Shown: positions 41,829 to 51,386, numbered from the stretch's first letter. The stretch: DNA of 64,000 nt from Paenibacillus sp. HWE-109 (GCF_022163125.1 NZ_CP091881.1:7552501-7616500); one strand, 5' to 3'. A program made the numbers and translations. Notes: generated from the sequence alone by a model not told the origin.

Positions 41829-44345
41829 ATGGAATGGATGGTGTTCGCAAACATGCAAAGAAGAAGCATAGGTACAGTGATTGGTGGCGGATGGACAGGA
41901 CTTTGGCAGAAAGCCAAAACAGGCGCTCACAGCGCAGCGGTGGAAAACCGATTTGTTCAAGCATTTGTAGCTAAAAAGTGGTCGATGCTGCTTGTCGTGA
42001 TGGCCTTCCTGCTCGGACGTGCAATGATTTTGGAGCAGCTCTCTCCGTTCGCTTTAGCATTTATAGCGGTCATTTATTTTACAAGGCGAGATATTTTACA
42101 CTGGGTGGGTGTGGCAGCTTTCGCGGGTAGCCTATTGTCGCTGAATACCAATACGGGGTATCTCGTCACTGAGATTATTGTGTTCTTGCTCATTCAGAAA
42201 GCATTAGAGAAGTTCGAACGCTCCGATTTATCGCTAGCTCCGCTGCTGGTATTTAGCTCAACCTTCTTGGTGCAGCTGTTTGCGGAACTGGTCGTGTCCA
42301 ATCTAAGCTGGTACTCCCTGATGATGATTTCCGTGGAAGCCCTGCTCAGTCTGGTGCTCACCTTAATTTTTATACAAGCGATCCCTGTATTTACCCTTAC
42401 CCGTAAAAACTATCATTTGAAACATGAAGAAATCATTTGCTTGATTATCCTCCTAGCCTCGGTGATGACGGGGACGGTCAGTTGGGCTGTAGGCCCCGTC
42501 ACAGTGGAACATGTGCTGTCACGGTACTTGATTCTATTGTTCGCGTTAGTGGGGGGAGCGCCTTTTGGAGCATCCGTGGGAGTCATTACGGGTTTAATTC
42601 TAAGCCTTGCCAACAGCAATGCGATTTATCAAATGAGCTTGCTGGCTTTCTCCGGCATGTTGGCTGGACTTCTCAAGGATGGCAATCGCTTGGCGGTTGC
42701 TTTCGGCATGCTGCTCGGCTCCTCGATTCTATCGTTCTATATGGGGACGGGCGTGGATGTCCTGAATTCTACATGGGAATCATTGGCGGCTGTGGCCCTC
42801 TTCTTATTGACGCCGCGAAGTCTCATTCTAACCCTTGCGAAATATGTGCCAGGCACGCAGGAAAATCTGAAATCACAGCAGGATTATGCCAAAAGAGTGC
42901 GCGATGTCACCGCCGGGCGCGTGGAACAATTCTCGGAAGTTTTCCGGCAGTTGTCGCGCAGCTTCAAACAGTTGACGACGGATGATGCGGTAAGCCGCAA
43001 AGAGGAGGAAGTCGGGCACTTCATGAATGCGGTTGCGCAGAAAGCGTGCGAATCCTGTTATAAAAAGAGTCAGTGCTGGGATCAAAAGTTCTACCAAACC
43101 TACACGTATATGACCGATATGATGACTAATATTGAGACAAAGGAGAATATGACGAAGAAGCAAATACCAGCTGACTGGAAGAAGGTATGTATTCGCACGG
43201 AGCAGGTGCTGGAAGTGATGAAGCAGCAGTACAGCCTGTACAAGAATGATTTGCACTGGAAGAAGCAGATTATGGACAGCCGACATCTGGTGGCTGATCA
43301 GTTGTCCGGGGTTTCGCAAGTCATGGAGGACTTGGCTAAGGAAATTAAGCGGGAAGGCCAGGAGCTCTTCCTGCAGGAAGAACAAATTCGCAATGCGCTG
43401 GAGGAACTCGGCTTATCGATTCATACCATTGACATTATTTCCTTAGATGAAGGAAATATTGAAATCGAAATCATTCATCAGTATACGAAAGGCTTCGATG
43501 AATGCCGGAAAATCATTGCGCCGCTCCTGAGCGAAATCATCGGCGAGAACGTCGCCGTGATGCGGGAGGAGATGCATGAGCGCGGCGAGGGCTACAGCAC
43601 GGTCGTCTTCGGCTCCGCCAAGGAGTACGAGGTGGAGACCGGAGTCGCCGGCGCTGCCAAGGGCGGCGACCTCTTCTCGGGCGACAGCTTCTCCACGGTG
43701 GAGCTGGGCAATGGCAAGTATGCCGTTGCGCTGAGCGACGGCATGGGCAATGGTGAGCGGGCTCGGGCCGAGAGCCAGACCGCTCTGAGCATTCTGCAGC
43801 AGCTGCTGCAGTCGGGCATGGACGAGAAGCTCGCGATCAAGTCGCTGAACTCGGTGTTGATGCTGCGCTCCTCGGACGAGATGTACGCGACCGTGGATAT
43901 GGCTCTGATCGACATGTACAACGCCAACACGACGTTCATGAAAATCGGTTCCATCCCCAGCTTCATTAAGCGAGGGAATGAGGTTATTTCCATCTCGGCG
44001 AATAATCTACCGGTAGGTATTCTGAGCGAGATTGAGGTGGATCTCGTTTCGATTCCGCTGCAATCGGGCGATATTCTCGTGATGATGACCGATGGCATCT
44101 ATGATGCGCCGGGCCATGCGGTGAATAAGGAGATGTGGATGAAGCGGATGATCCAAGAGATTGATACGACTTTGCCGCAGGACTTTGCAGACTGTTTATT
44201 GGAACGAATCTTCCGCCACCATCATGGCGAAATTCAGGATGATATGACGGTTGTCGTTGCCCGCGTGGAGAAAAGACAGCCGGAATGGGCTACATTCCGT
44301 TGGCCAGGCATCACGCGGATGGAGCGGCCCAAAACCGTTAGTTAA
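41829..44345 (+). CDS. spoIIE: Stage II sporulation serine phosphatase SpoIIE
   Basis: SpoIIE dephosphorylates SpoIIAA to release sigma-F in the forespore and acts at the polar septum. The 838 residues show an N-terminal membrane region of about ten helices (roughly 50-340), a central FtsZ-interacting region, and a C-terminal PP2C phosphatase (about 610-825). The metal aspartates are in LSDGMGNGERA, MTDGIYDAPG and DDMTVVVARVE. ATG 41829 is adopted; ATG 41838 has the better ribosome binding site spacing (AAGG, 9 nt). The phosphatase part (43520-43900) is locally GC-rich. Confidence 0.96.
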   Translation: MEWMVFANMQRRSIGTVIGGGWTGLWQKAKTGAHSAAVENRFVQAFVAKKWSMLLVVMAFLLGRAMILEQLSPFALAFIAVIYFTRRDILHWVGVAAFAGSLLSLNTNTGYLVTEIIVFLLIQKALEKFERSDLSLAPLLVFSSTFLVQLFAELVVSNLSWYSLMMISVEALLSLVLTLIFIQAIPVFTLTRKNYHLKHEEIICLIILLASVMTGTVSWAVGPVTVEHVLSRYLILLFALVGGAPFGASVGVITGLILSLANSNAIYQMSLLAFSGMLAGLLKDGNRLAVAFGMLLGSSILSFYMGTGVDVLNSTWESLAAVALFLLTPRSLILTLAKYVPGTQENLKSQQDYAKRVRDVTAGRVEQFSEVFRQLSRSFKQLTTDDAVSRKEEEVGHFMNAVAQKACESCYKKSQCWDQKFYQTYTYMTDMMTNIETKENMTKKQIPADWKKVCIRTEQVLEVMKQQYSLYKNDLHWKKQIMDSRHLVADQLSGVSQVMEDLAKEIKREGQELFLQEEQIRNALEELGLSIHTIDIISLDEGNIEIEIIHQYTKGFDECRKIIAPLLSEIIGENVAVMREEMHERGEGYSTVVFGSAKEYEVETGVAGAAKGGDLFSGDSFSTVELGNGKYAVALSDGMGNGERARAESQTALSILQQLLQSGMDEKLAIKSLNSVLMLRSSDEMYATVDMALIDMYNANTTFMKIGSIPSFIKRGNEVISISANNLPVGILSEIEVDLVSIPLQSGDILVMMTDGIYDAPGHAVNKEMWMKRMIQEIDTTLPQDFADCLLERIFRHHHGEIQDDMTVVVARVEKRQPEWATFRWPGITRMERPKTVS

Positions 44346-44359
44346 CTTTTGATTATAGA

Positions 44360-44395
44360 AGCTATAACAGCTCATTTGCTGTTGTAGCTTTTTCT
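44360..44395 (+). terminator. Terminator after spoIIE
   Basis: AGCTATAACAGC pairs with GCTGTTGTAGCT around a 6-nt loop, followed by TTTTT. Confidence 0.8.
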
Positions 44396-44455
44396 ATTAT
44401 TTTATCCTGTATACATTATAATGGAAGCATACATATTCGGAGAATAGGTGATAGC

Positions 44456-45595
44456 ATGAAGGTGCTTTTAGTTGACGATGAGCCACTTGCTCTAAGGAGC
44501 ATGGAGAAATTATTAAGCAAGCATGAAGATATAGATATCGTTGCTTCATTAATAGATCCCATTGAAGCGCTGAATTTGGCTAGGCTGCAGATGTTCGATG
44601 CTATATTTCTGGATTTGGAAATGCCGGAAATCGGGGGAATGGAACTCGCGGCGAGACTATTTACGATACAGCCCGATGTGCACATCGTGTTTGTTACAGC
44701 TTTCAATCATTATGCCGTAGAAGCGTTTGAGCTGAATGCTTTGGATTACATACTGAAGCCCGTATCGGACACGAGACTTGGTAAAACGCTAACCAGAATT
44801 CGCAAATCCATGGCAGAGGTACTTACAAATGTAGATATGGATCGAAAAGAACGCACGCTAATCTGTTGTTTACAGTCCCTTCATTGGGTCGATAGTACGT
44901 CTGGCGCGCATTCTTTTCCATGGCGAACGAATAAAACGCAAGAGTTGTTCTCTTTTCTGCTGCATCATCGCAATGCACCTGCCATTCATAAGGAAGTGCT
45001 GCTGGAAGTGTTGTGGCCAGAGCAGGACCCAGCGCGCGCTGGTGTGCAGTTGCATACCACGGTTTATCAGATACGTAAAATGCTCAAAGAGCAGGGGCTG
45101 GCCGTTCAAGTCGTCTATGAACAAGAAGGTTATCGCTTGCAATTGGATCAGGTTGGCGTGGATGTGGACGTATGGGAACAGGAATTATTGAAAGCGCCTG
45201 AGCTCACCCTAGCTTCAGTAAATGTCTATAAGCATTTGGTGGAGAAATATAAGGGAGATTATTTCGGGGAATCCCAGTTTCTTTGGGCGGAGGGTGAACG
45301 GGAACGGCTGCGCCTCTTCCGTTGGACGTATCTCCAGCATTTGGCCGACTTTTGCTTAGAACAGGGTCTACTAAAGGAAGCGGCAGAGGCCTATCAACAA
45401 ATGAAGGAGCAATTTCCTCTGGTGGAAAATGGCTACTTTGGCTTGATGCAGGTTCATCAACTGCGGGGTAATTTTGCTGACATGAAGCAGCAGTATGACA
45501 CCTTAAAGCAGCACTTTGAGAGTGAGTTGGGAATTCCTCCAAGACAGTCGGTATCCGATTGGTTTAATGGCATATTGGAGCAAAGACAATTATAA
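44456..45595 (+). CDS. Orphan response regulator with SARP/BTAD-type output domain
   Basis: This 379-residue protein has an N-terminal receiver domain with acidic pair D7/D8, phosphoacceptor D53 (FLDLEMP), T81 and K101 (LKPVSD). A winged-helix DNA-binding domain (about 150-225, LLEVLWPEQDPARAGVQLHTTVYQIRKML region) and a bacterial transcriptional activation domain of TPR-like helices (about 230-375) follow. This matches SARP-like regulators. No histidine kinase gene is adjacent, so its partner must lie elsewhere. GGAGAATAGGTGAT precedes the ATG. It begins the surface locus; the sortase gene follows 40 bp later without a terminator, so the two are likely co-transcribed. Confidence 0.9.
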   Translation: MKVLLVDDEPLALRSMEKLLSKHEDIDIVASLIDPIEALNLARLQMFDAIFLDLEMPEIGGMELAARLFTIQPDVHIVFVTAFNHYAVEAFELNALDYILKPVSDTRLGKTLTRIRKSMAEVLTNVDMDRKERTLICCLQSLHWVDSTSGAHSFPWRTNKTQELFSFLLHHRNAPAIHKEVLLEVLWPEQDPARAGVQLHTTVYQIRKMLKEQGLAVQVVYEQEGYRLQLDQVGVDVDVWEQELLKAPELTLASVNVYKHLVEKYKGDYFGESQFLWAEGERERLRLFRWTYLQHLADFCLEQGLLKEAAEAYQQMKEQFPLVENGYFGLMQVHQLRGNFADMKQQYDTLKQHFESELGIPPRQSVSDWFNGILEQRQL

Positions 45596-45635
45596 TTGTA
45601 AGTGTAAGTGTAGATAAGAAAGGAGGAGGCTTCTG

Positions 45636-46310
45636 ATGAAAGGAAGATATCTCTCGCTGCTTTTGATACTAGCGGGGGTGATTGTTCTACTCTATCCGAC
45701 CTTGAACGATCGTTATGAGAGTTACCAGCAACAGAAAATTATGAAGCAGTGGCAGGATAATTTGAAATATATGGATCAAGCCGTTGATCAAGAAGAAACA
45801 GAGAGCTCACCTGTATGGACGCCGACTTCTTTAAGCGGAGGGTCAGCAGATGTTCAGCCGAAACCGTTGGTTGCAGAAGCGACATCCGCGCCAGTGGTCG
45901 AGATGCCCAAGAACATGGAGGGTGTCCTCCTCATCGATAAAATTAATCTGAAGATTCCTATTCTAACGAATGCGACACAGGCGAATATGAAAGTTTCCGT
46001 TGCCAGTATTGCGAATACAGGACGGCCGGGGGCTGTCGGCAACTATGCGATTGCAGGACATCGGAATTTAACCTACGGCAAAAATTTCAACCGCTTAGAT
46101 GAAGTTGATGTCGGTGACTTAATAACGGTGGACACAGGAACTAAACAATATACTTATAAAGTAGAAAAGAAACTGTACGTCCTCCCGGAAGAAGTCTGGG
46201 TTCTCAATGGCAATGACAAGGATCGGGAAATTACGTTAATCACCTGTCATCCTATGGAAAATCCAACACATCGTATTGCAATCAAGGGGAAGTTAATAGA
46301 AACGAAATAA
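45636..46310 (+). CDS. srtD: Class D-like sortase
   Basis: This membrane-bound cysteine transpeptidase has 224 residues. One N-terminal membrane segment (4-20) is followed by a P/S/T-rich linker. The sortase fold runs from about 92 with catalytic H142 (AIAGHRN), C204 (TLITCHPMENPTHR) and R213. The NPTHRIAIKGKL ending is typical of class D enzymes of spore-formers. It should anchor the two LPXTG proteins encoded just downstream to peptidoglycan. AAAGGAGGAGG precedes the ATG. A terminator separates it from the first adhesin. Confidence 0.92.
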   Translation: MKGRYLSLLLILAGVIVLLYPTLNDRYESYQQQKIMKQWQDNLKYMDQAVDQEETESSPVWTPTSLSGGSADVQPKPLVAEATSAPVVEMPKNMEGVLLIDKINLKIPILTNATQANMKVSVASIANTGRPGAVGNYAIAGHRNLTYGKNFNRLDEVDVGDLITVDTGTKQYTYKVEKKLYVLPEEVWVLNGNDKDREITLITCHPMENPTHRIAIKGKLIETK

Positions 46311-46312
46311 AG

Positions 46313-46340
46313 GAGCCTACATACGTGTAGGTTTCTTTTT
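46313..46340 (+). terminator. Terminator after the sortase gene
   Basis: CCTACA/TGTAGG arms with a TACG loop are followed by a T-rich run. Confidence 0.82.
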
Positions 46341-46395
46341 TTGCGTCCTTTTGCGTCCTCATGTTCAGAATATGTTCAGTCTAAAATTCTACAAT
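46341..46395 (+). promoter_or_regulatory. Direct-repeat promoter region of adhesin 1
   Basis: TTGCGTCCT occurs at 46341 and 46351 (10-bp period). ATGTTCAG occurs at 46361-46368 and 46372-46379 (11-bp period). A -10 candidate TACAAT lies at 46390-46395, 10 bp past the last repeat. SARP regulators bind direct heptamer repeats with 11-bp period whose 3' copy lies about 8 bp before the -10. The layout therefore fits control by the response regulator at 44456; this is inference. Confidence 0.5.
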
Positions 46396-46502
46396 ACGAA
46401 TTGTGCCATTTCGTCGGAAGAGATCAAGTCATCGAAGTCCCATTACAGTCGCCGACTAGAGAATGAAATTATAGAAACATGCAAATGGAGGAGTAGAAAG
46501 AA

Positions 46503-49500
46503 ATGTTCAAGAAAAAGACAAGTGCATTATTAATCACACTGCTAATTTTTATGCAAAGCATTTCAGGTTTCGGGTTTGTGAATCAAGCCAACGCTGCCGT
46601 TATTTCCAGTAACATTATCGATTCTGTGAGTTTGGCTGTCTATGACAGCAGCAATCATGTTGTGACAGATAATGTCTATGAACAGGGTTCCAAGGTGCAA
46701 GTGGATTATACATGGTCGTTCCCTAATAGTCATGGGTATCACAGTGGGGATACTTACACCTTCACACTGCCGCAACAATTTTTGCTTGTCAATAATGTAA
46801 CAGGACCTCTGGTTAGTGGTAATGGTGACGTGGGGACGTTTGTTGCCAATTACTTAACTCATCAAGTTGTCATGACATTTAATGAGAATATTGGTTTAGA
46901 CGAGGTCCAAGGGACGCTTACTTTTAACACCAAATTCGATATGACTAAAATCACTGGAAGTACGACGCAAACGATCAGTATTCCAGTTAAGGGCGGAACG
47001 CAAGTCTTTTCACTTAACTTTAAGCCTAATGTGGCTTCAACCATAGGGAAAAGCGGTGTTCCACAAGGGTATAATGCGAAGAATATTGATTGGACGATTG
47101 ACGTCAACAAGAAATTGGAGTCCGTACAGAATGCAGTAGTAACGGATCCTATTCCAGTTGGTTTGTCTGTACCCGTGACAGTTGCTGTCTACGATCTTGG
47201 AATAAATTTGGACGGTACTCCCGTTCAAGGAGCATTAACGGATACAAGCAAATACACGGTTAATACAGCCGGAGGTATTCTGACCGTTCAATTCACGGAG
47301 GCTTCCATTAACACAGCTTACCGGATTAAGTACACGACACCTGTCACAGATTTTGATAAAACGTCATTCTTGAATAAGGCCACATTCAGCGGAAGCAATA
47401 AAACGCCTGTCGATGCAAGTGCAACGGTTACCGTTCAGCAGGGTACGGCACTTGATAAGACTTCATCTGGTTATAACTCAAGCACCCAAACGATAGATTG
47501 GGCCATCAAGTACAATTATAATGAGAGAGCTATCGCACAAGTCTCAGCGCATTTAACCGATCTTTTTAATGATTCTCAAGCGTTGGTTGGAGGCGTTGTG
47601 CCATCGTCCATTAAGGTTTATCCCGTTACGCTAGATAACTCTGGGGCTGAATCCTTAGGTAGCGCTCTGCCTGTTTCCGATTATACTGTCATTGCTGCCC
47701 CGACACCGCCAACAGGAAAGACCGGCTTTAAGTTGCAATTCAATAATGCCATTACCCAAGCATACAAGTTGGTTTACCAAACCAAGGCGATCGATCGTGT
47801 TGAAGGAGCCGCTACCATTTCGAATACAGTCACTTCTGGCCTGGGAGCAACAGATACGGCTACACGTGGCATTGACCAAGTTATTATTATCAAAAGTGTA
47901 AATAGTGAAGACTACCATGCCAAAACGGTAGATTGGAAGATTGCGCTCAATGCAGACAGCGAATCAATGAGTTCTGTTGTGCTTACTGACAATTTTCCTA
48001 AGAAAGGGTTGGAGTACAGACCTGAAACATTGGTTATCAAGCAGGGTTCTACCACATTGAATAGTCCTGCGGACTACTCCATTTCAAATGTGCTTAGCGA
48101 CACAGGATTTACAATTAATTTCGTGGGTACTTTAACGGCACCCGTAACGGTGAGCTATTCCACGTATTATAATAATGATTGGATCTTACCTGTTGGGAGC
48201 ACAACGAATTTCCTTAACGATGCGACGGTTAACTGGACAGGGACTTTGCCTAATCAAGAGATAACCGTACATGGGACTTTCACGCCAAGAGACGAAGTTA
48301 AGAATAACGGCTTCAAGAACGGGTCTTATAATGCAGCTACCAAACAGCTAACTTGGGTGGTAGGCGTAAACTACAACGGCAAAACGATTAATCATGCTGT
48401 AGTTAAGGATCTTTTGGAATCCAAACAAAAACTAGTTCCAGGTTCACTTAAAGTGTATGAAATGAACATTCCAGTTAACGGCAATCCAACCATGGGTGCA
48501 TTCGTTAATGGCAGTGAATATGACTACCTGGTGGACACTAGCAATACGCTGATTTTAAATTTCAAAGCAGCTATTTCTAAAGCCTACTACATTGTCTACA
48601 GCACGAGCTTAGATGGTGAACTTATTGATACGAATGTGAGCAATACAGCTAACGTCTATGAGACGGCAGCACCGGTTTCCAAGAATTTAACAGCTTCTGT
48701 TAACATTCCTAAGGCTGGAGAGTATGTCAATAAAAACGGCACACAAAGCGGAGATAAAATCAATTGGACCATTAATATTAATCGTGGACAATCGACGGTA
48801 GACGCTGCCAAAATTACGGACATCCCTTCAGACAACCAGTTCTTAATACCGGACTCGTTCCATCTATACGCTACCTCAGTAGCCTCTGACAGTACAATTA
48901 CGAAGACGACCGAGCTTCTCAAAGGCACGGACTACAATGTCGCAATCCTAACTGACAATGATGGCAAGCAAAAGTTTGAATTGACCTTCACGCATCAGAT
49001 TTCGAAGCCGTATATCTTAGAGTACCAGTCATTAATTGCGGCTAATGACAATGATACCGTTTCTAATCAAGTGAGCTTTACGGGGAGTAATGACACAACG
49101 GTTTCCAAAAGCACATCGAAGAATGTCATTGTAGCTGTTTCAAGCGGATCTGGTACAGGCAGTGGCGTTAGAGGGTCCTTAGCGGTTAAAAAAGTGGATT
49201 CCGGTAATCATGCCTTGTTATTAAACGGAGCGACGTTTGAATTGTACCGTAAAACGGGTGCAACAACGAAAATCCTTTTTAGTACGCTAACAACAGATTC
49301 TACAGGTATCGTCTTATTCAAAAATTTACTTCAAGGTGATTATGTTCTAAAAGAAGTAGTTGCTCCAACCGGATACACCCTTGATTCGAGCGAACGTGCA
49401 GTTACGATTAATTCGACAACTGCTATTAACTTGGATGTCACGAATGTGAAGGTGGTAGTGCCGACGCCAACGCCGGTTGTACCGACACCGACACCAGTAG

Positions 49501-50183
49501 TGCCGACACCGACGCCAGTAGTGCCGACGCCAACGCCGGTAGTGCCGACGCCAACGCCGGTAGTGCCGACGCCAACGCCAGCTGTGCCGACACCGACACC
49601 AACGCCAAGTTCAGGCGGAGGTGAATCCACGCCGGCACCAAGCACGAGCCCTTCGCCGACGCCAAGCGCGAGTCCTAAGCCAACGCCGAGCGCGAGCCCG
49701 ACGCCAGCGCCAAGCGCAAGCCCGACGCCAGCGCCAAGCGCAAGCCCAACGCCAGCGCCAAGCGCGAGTCCGACGCCAGTGCCAAGCGCAAGTCCGACGC
49801 CGAAGCCTCAGGCAGATGAGAAAGTAACTGATCAAGATACACCAATTGAAGGTGATATTGAAGTTCCATTAGGCACCACTCCGTCCATCGGCAAACAACC
49901 GGAGAACGGGACAGTAACCATAGATCCTAACGGTCACTGGGTATACACACCTAACCCTGGATTTACGGGGAATGAATCAATTACGGTTGTTCTGAAAAAT
50001 GGAACAGGGGAAGCAACGGAAGCAATGATTGATATTGAAGTTCAAAAAGTTCCGCTAGGCAATAAGAAATCGGGAGAAACGCTTCCTCAGACAGGCGAAG
50101 CAAGCCGTAGATATTATGAGTTAGCAGGTTTTGCTTTGATTATTGCGGGTGTAGTTTTGAGAAGAAGAAGACTAAACAAATAA
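46503..50183 (+). CDS. LPXTG-anchored adhesin 1 with collagen-binding-like repeats
   Basis: This 1226-residue wall-anchored surface protein starts with a signal peptide (1-32, ending NQANAA). Five tandem Cna-type modules have their (I/V/L)-x-W cores near residues 196, 331, 476, 617 and 753, a spacing of about 135-145. A SpaA/Cna-B-like domain follows (about 893-983, with the VKKVD lysine and LKEVVAPTGY). Next come a Pro/Thr/Val stalk (985-1103), an Ig/cadherin-like domain (about 1105-1184) and the sorting signal LPQTG (1194-1198) with membrane helix and RRRRLNK tail. GGAGGAG precedes the ATG. It probably binds host or matrix protein; the ligand is unknown. Confidence 0.92.
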   Translation: MFKKKTSALLITLLIFMQSISGFGFVNQANAAVISSNIIDSVSLAVYDSSNHVVTDNVYEQGSKVQVDYTWSFPNSHGYHSGDTYTFTLPQQFLLVNNVTGPLVSGNGDVGTFVANYLTHQVVMTFNENIGLDEVQGTLTFNTKFDMTKITGSTTQTISIPVKGGTQVFSLNFKPNVASTIGKSGVPQGYNAKNIDWTIDVNKKLESVQNAVVTDPIPVGLSVPVTVAVYDLGINLDGTPVQGALTDTSKYTVNTAGGILTVQFTEASINTAYRIKYTTPVTDFDKTSFLNKATFSGSNKTPVDASATVTVQQGTALDKTSSGYNSSTQTIDWAIKYNYNERAIAQVSAHLTDLFNDSQALVGGVVPSSIKVYPVTLDNSGAESLGSALPVSDYTVIAAPTPPTGKTGFKLQFNNAITQAYKLVYQTKAIDRVEGAATISNTVTSGLGATDTATRGIDQVIIIKSVNSEDYHAKTVDWKIALNADSESMSSVVLTDNFPKKGLEYRPETLVIKQGSTTLNSPADYSISNVLSDTGFTINFVGTLTAPVTVSYSTYYNNDWILPVGSTTNFLNDATVNWTGTLPNQEITVHGTFTPRDEVKNNGFKNGSYNAATKQLTWVVGVNYNGKTINHAVVKDLLESKQKLVPGSLKVYEMNIPVNGNPTMGAFVNGSEYDYLVDTSNTLILNFKAAISKAYYIVYSTSLDGELIDTNVSNTANVYETAAPVSKNLTASVNIPKAGEYVNKNGTQSGDKINWTININRGQSTVDAAKITDIPSDNQFLIPDSFHLYATSVASDSTITKTTELLKGTDYNVAILTDNDGKQKFELTFTHQISKPYILEYQSLIAANDNDTVSNQVSFTGSNDTTVSKSTSKNVIVAVSSGSGTGSGVRGSLAVKKVDSGNHALLLNGATFELYRKTGATTKILFSTLTTDSTGIVLFKNLLQGDYVLKEVVAPTGYTLDSSERAVTINSTTAINLDVTNVKVVVPTPTPVVPTPTPVVPTPTPVVPTPTPVVPTPTPVVPTPTPAVPTPTPTPSSGGGESTPAPSTSPSPTPSASPKPTPSASPTPAPSASPTPAPSASPTPAPSASPTPVPSASPTPKPQADEKVTDQDTPIEGDIEVPLGTTPSIGKQPENGTVTIDPNGHWVYTPNPGFTGNESITVVLKNGTGEATEAMIDIEVQKVPLGNKKSGETLPQTGEASRRYYELAGFALIIAGVVLRRRRLNK
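49456..49805 (+). repeat. In-frame tandem repeats of the adhesin 1 stalk
   Basis: Two arrays lie end to end. About seven 21-bp units encode PTPTPVV (49456-49600). A second array of about five 24-bp units encodes SASPTPAP (about 49660-49805). Units are nearly identical, including at silent sites, which suggests recent expansion and variable stalk length. They lack spacers, so they are not a CRISPR. Confidence 0.88.
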
Positions 50184-50212
50184 CAGGTTGATCTAGTTGT
50201 TAATTATATTAA

Positions 50213-50257
50213 CGAGGCTGTCCCAAGAGGTTGATACCTTGAGGGTGGCCTCTTTTT
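50213..50257 (+). terminator. Terminator after adhesin 1
   Basis: GAGGC/GCCTC arms, with further pairing inside, are followed by six T. Confidence 0.6.
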
Positions 50258-50426
50258 TGACATTAGAGCTGGGTGGAAATCCGCTATTATTTGCGGTGAA
50301 GTGGAAATTCCGACTCTGTTTATGGCCGTTAGGCAGATGGAAGCAGATTGGGTAATAAATTGTCTAATTATGTATATTCAAACCGACAAGCATATGATAT
50401 GATGTCAGCATATTAGGCGTTTATTC

Positions 50427-50532
50427 ATCGGTGGTTTCTCCCGATAAAGGCAAATCTAGCGAAAACTAGAGACGCAAAACTAAAGGGCCTTCCTTACTTC
50501 AACTAAGATGGCAGCCAGTTACCGAAAGGGGA
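50427..50532 (+). ncRNA. c-di-GMP-I riboswitch (GEMM class)
   Basis: The GEMM-I core is readable: GGCAAA, a TCTAG/CTAGA stem capped by a GAAA-type loop, GACGCAAA, GGGCCT, then GATGGCAGCC and GTTACCG. CGATAA (50442-50447) and TTACCG (50519-50524) can form the closing stem with one mismatch. TTTCTCCC (50435-50442) can continue pairing with the Shine-Dalgarno GGGGA (50528-50532), 7 nt before the GTG. Translational control with ligand-stabilised sequestration is the simplest model. The 160-bp stretch before it (50258-50426) holds no gene. Confidence 0.85.
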
Positions 50533-50539
50533 TTTTTTT

Positions 50540-51340
50540 GTGTTCAAAAAATCAATTCTAGCAGCTATCCTTCTATCGATCTTCTTGATGCTAGTACCTC
50601 AAGCGATATTTGCAGCTCCCTCTATTGTGGACCAAAGCGCATTGAGCAAAGGAATTATTTCAATCCATTATACAAGCCGTCCAGACACCAAGGTTCTCGT
50701 TCGGATCTCCAAGGAAAATGTGAAGTATGACTACACCTTTGAAGAAGGAGACCAGTACCCTCTGCAGCTTGGAAACGGTACCTATAAAGTGCTAGTCGGG
50801 GAGTCCATAGGGAACAACAAATATAAGGTAATTGCGCAAGAACAGATAGAGGTGAAGTTGGCAGATGAGAAGACAGTATTCCTTCAATCTATCCCGCTTA
50901 TCGACTGGAGCGAAACATCGAAAGCTGTCGTAAAGGCCAAGAAACTAACGGCAGATAAGAAGACGGACATGGATAAATTAAAAGCCATCTACGCCTATAT
51001 CACGACAAATTTTACGTATGATTACAAAAAGGCACAAACCGTAGCAGATACCTATATACCTGACTTGGACGAGGTTTACGAAGCTTCCCAGGGAATCTGT
51101 TATGACTTCGCAGCAACTTTTGCCGCGATGGCCAGAAGTGAAGGATTGCCGACCCGCCTTGTGATGGGCTATGAGGCCAGCTCGCCAGAGACGTATCATG
51201 CTTGGAACCAAGTGTTTCTAGCGGATCGGAACGAGTGGGTCACGATAGATACCACTTATGATGCTACACGTGTACAAGGTGGACAAGCAACGGACATGTT
51301 CAAAAACGCAGATGATTATCAAATAGTCAAAGTGTACTAA
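50540..51340 (+). CDS. Secreted transglutaminase-like cysteine protein
   Basis: This 266-residue protein has a signal peptide (1-25, cleaved near IFAA). An N-terminal beta-rich region (about 28-120) precedes a transglutaminase-like domain (about 135-262) with a complete Cys-His-Asp triad: C187 in GICYDF, H220 in YHAWNQ, D237 in TIDTTYD. Such domains act as proteases, transglutaminases or bond isomerases; the activity here is not known. There is no anchor motif. The GTG start follows AAAGGGGA, which abuts a c-di-GMP riboswitch. It lies between two adhesin genes, so a role in processing or cross-linking surface proteins is plausible. Confidence 0.9.
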   Translation: MFKKSILAAILLSIFLMLVPQAIFAAPSIVDQSALSKGIISIHYTSRPDTKVLVRISKENVKYDYTFEEGDQYPLQLGNGTYKVLVGESIGNNKYKVIAQEQIEVKLADEKTVFLQSIPLIDWSETSKAVVKAKKLTADKKTDMDKLKAIYAYITTNFTYDYKKAQTVADTYIPDLDEVYEASQGICYDFAATFAAMARSEGLPTRLVMGYEASSPETYHAWNQVFLADRNEWVTIDTTYDATRVQGGQATDMFKNADDYQIVKVY

Positions 51341-51349
51341 CTAAATCAG

Positions 51350-51386
51350 AAGCCTGTGCTCAATTCATGAGCGCAGGCTTTTTTTG
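51350..51386 (+). terminator. Terminator after the transglutaminase-like gene
   Basis: GCCTGTGCTCA pairs with TGAGCGCAGGC (one mismatch) and is followed by seven T. Confidence 0.88.

Noticed and set aside
49456..49805. Regular short repeats that could suggest a CRISPR array
   Set aside because: The units are contiguous 21- and 24-bp coding repeats without spacers, in frame with the adhesin stalk.
49340..49869. Antisense frames over the Pro/Thr repeat of adhesin 1
   Set aside because: They are by-products of the periodic codon composition and have no start signals.
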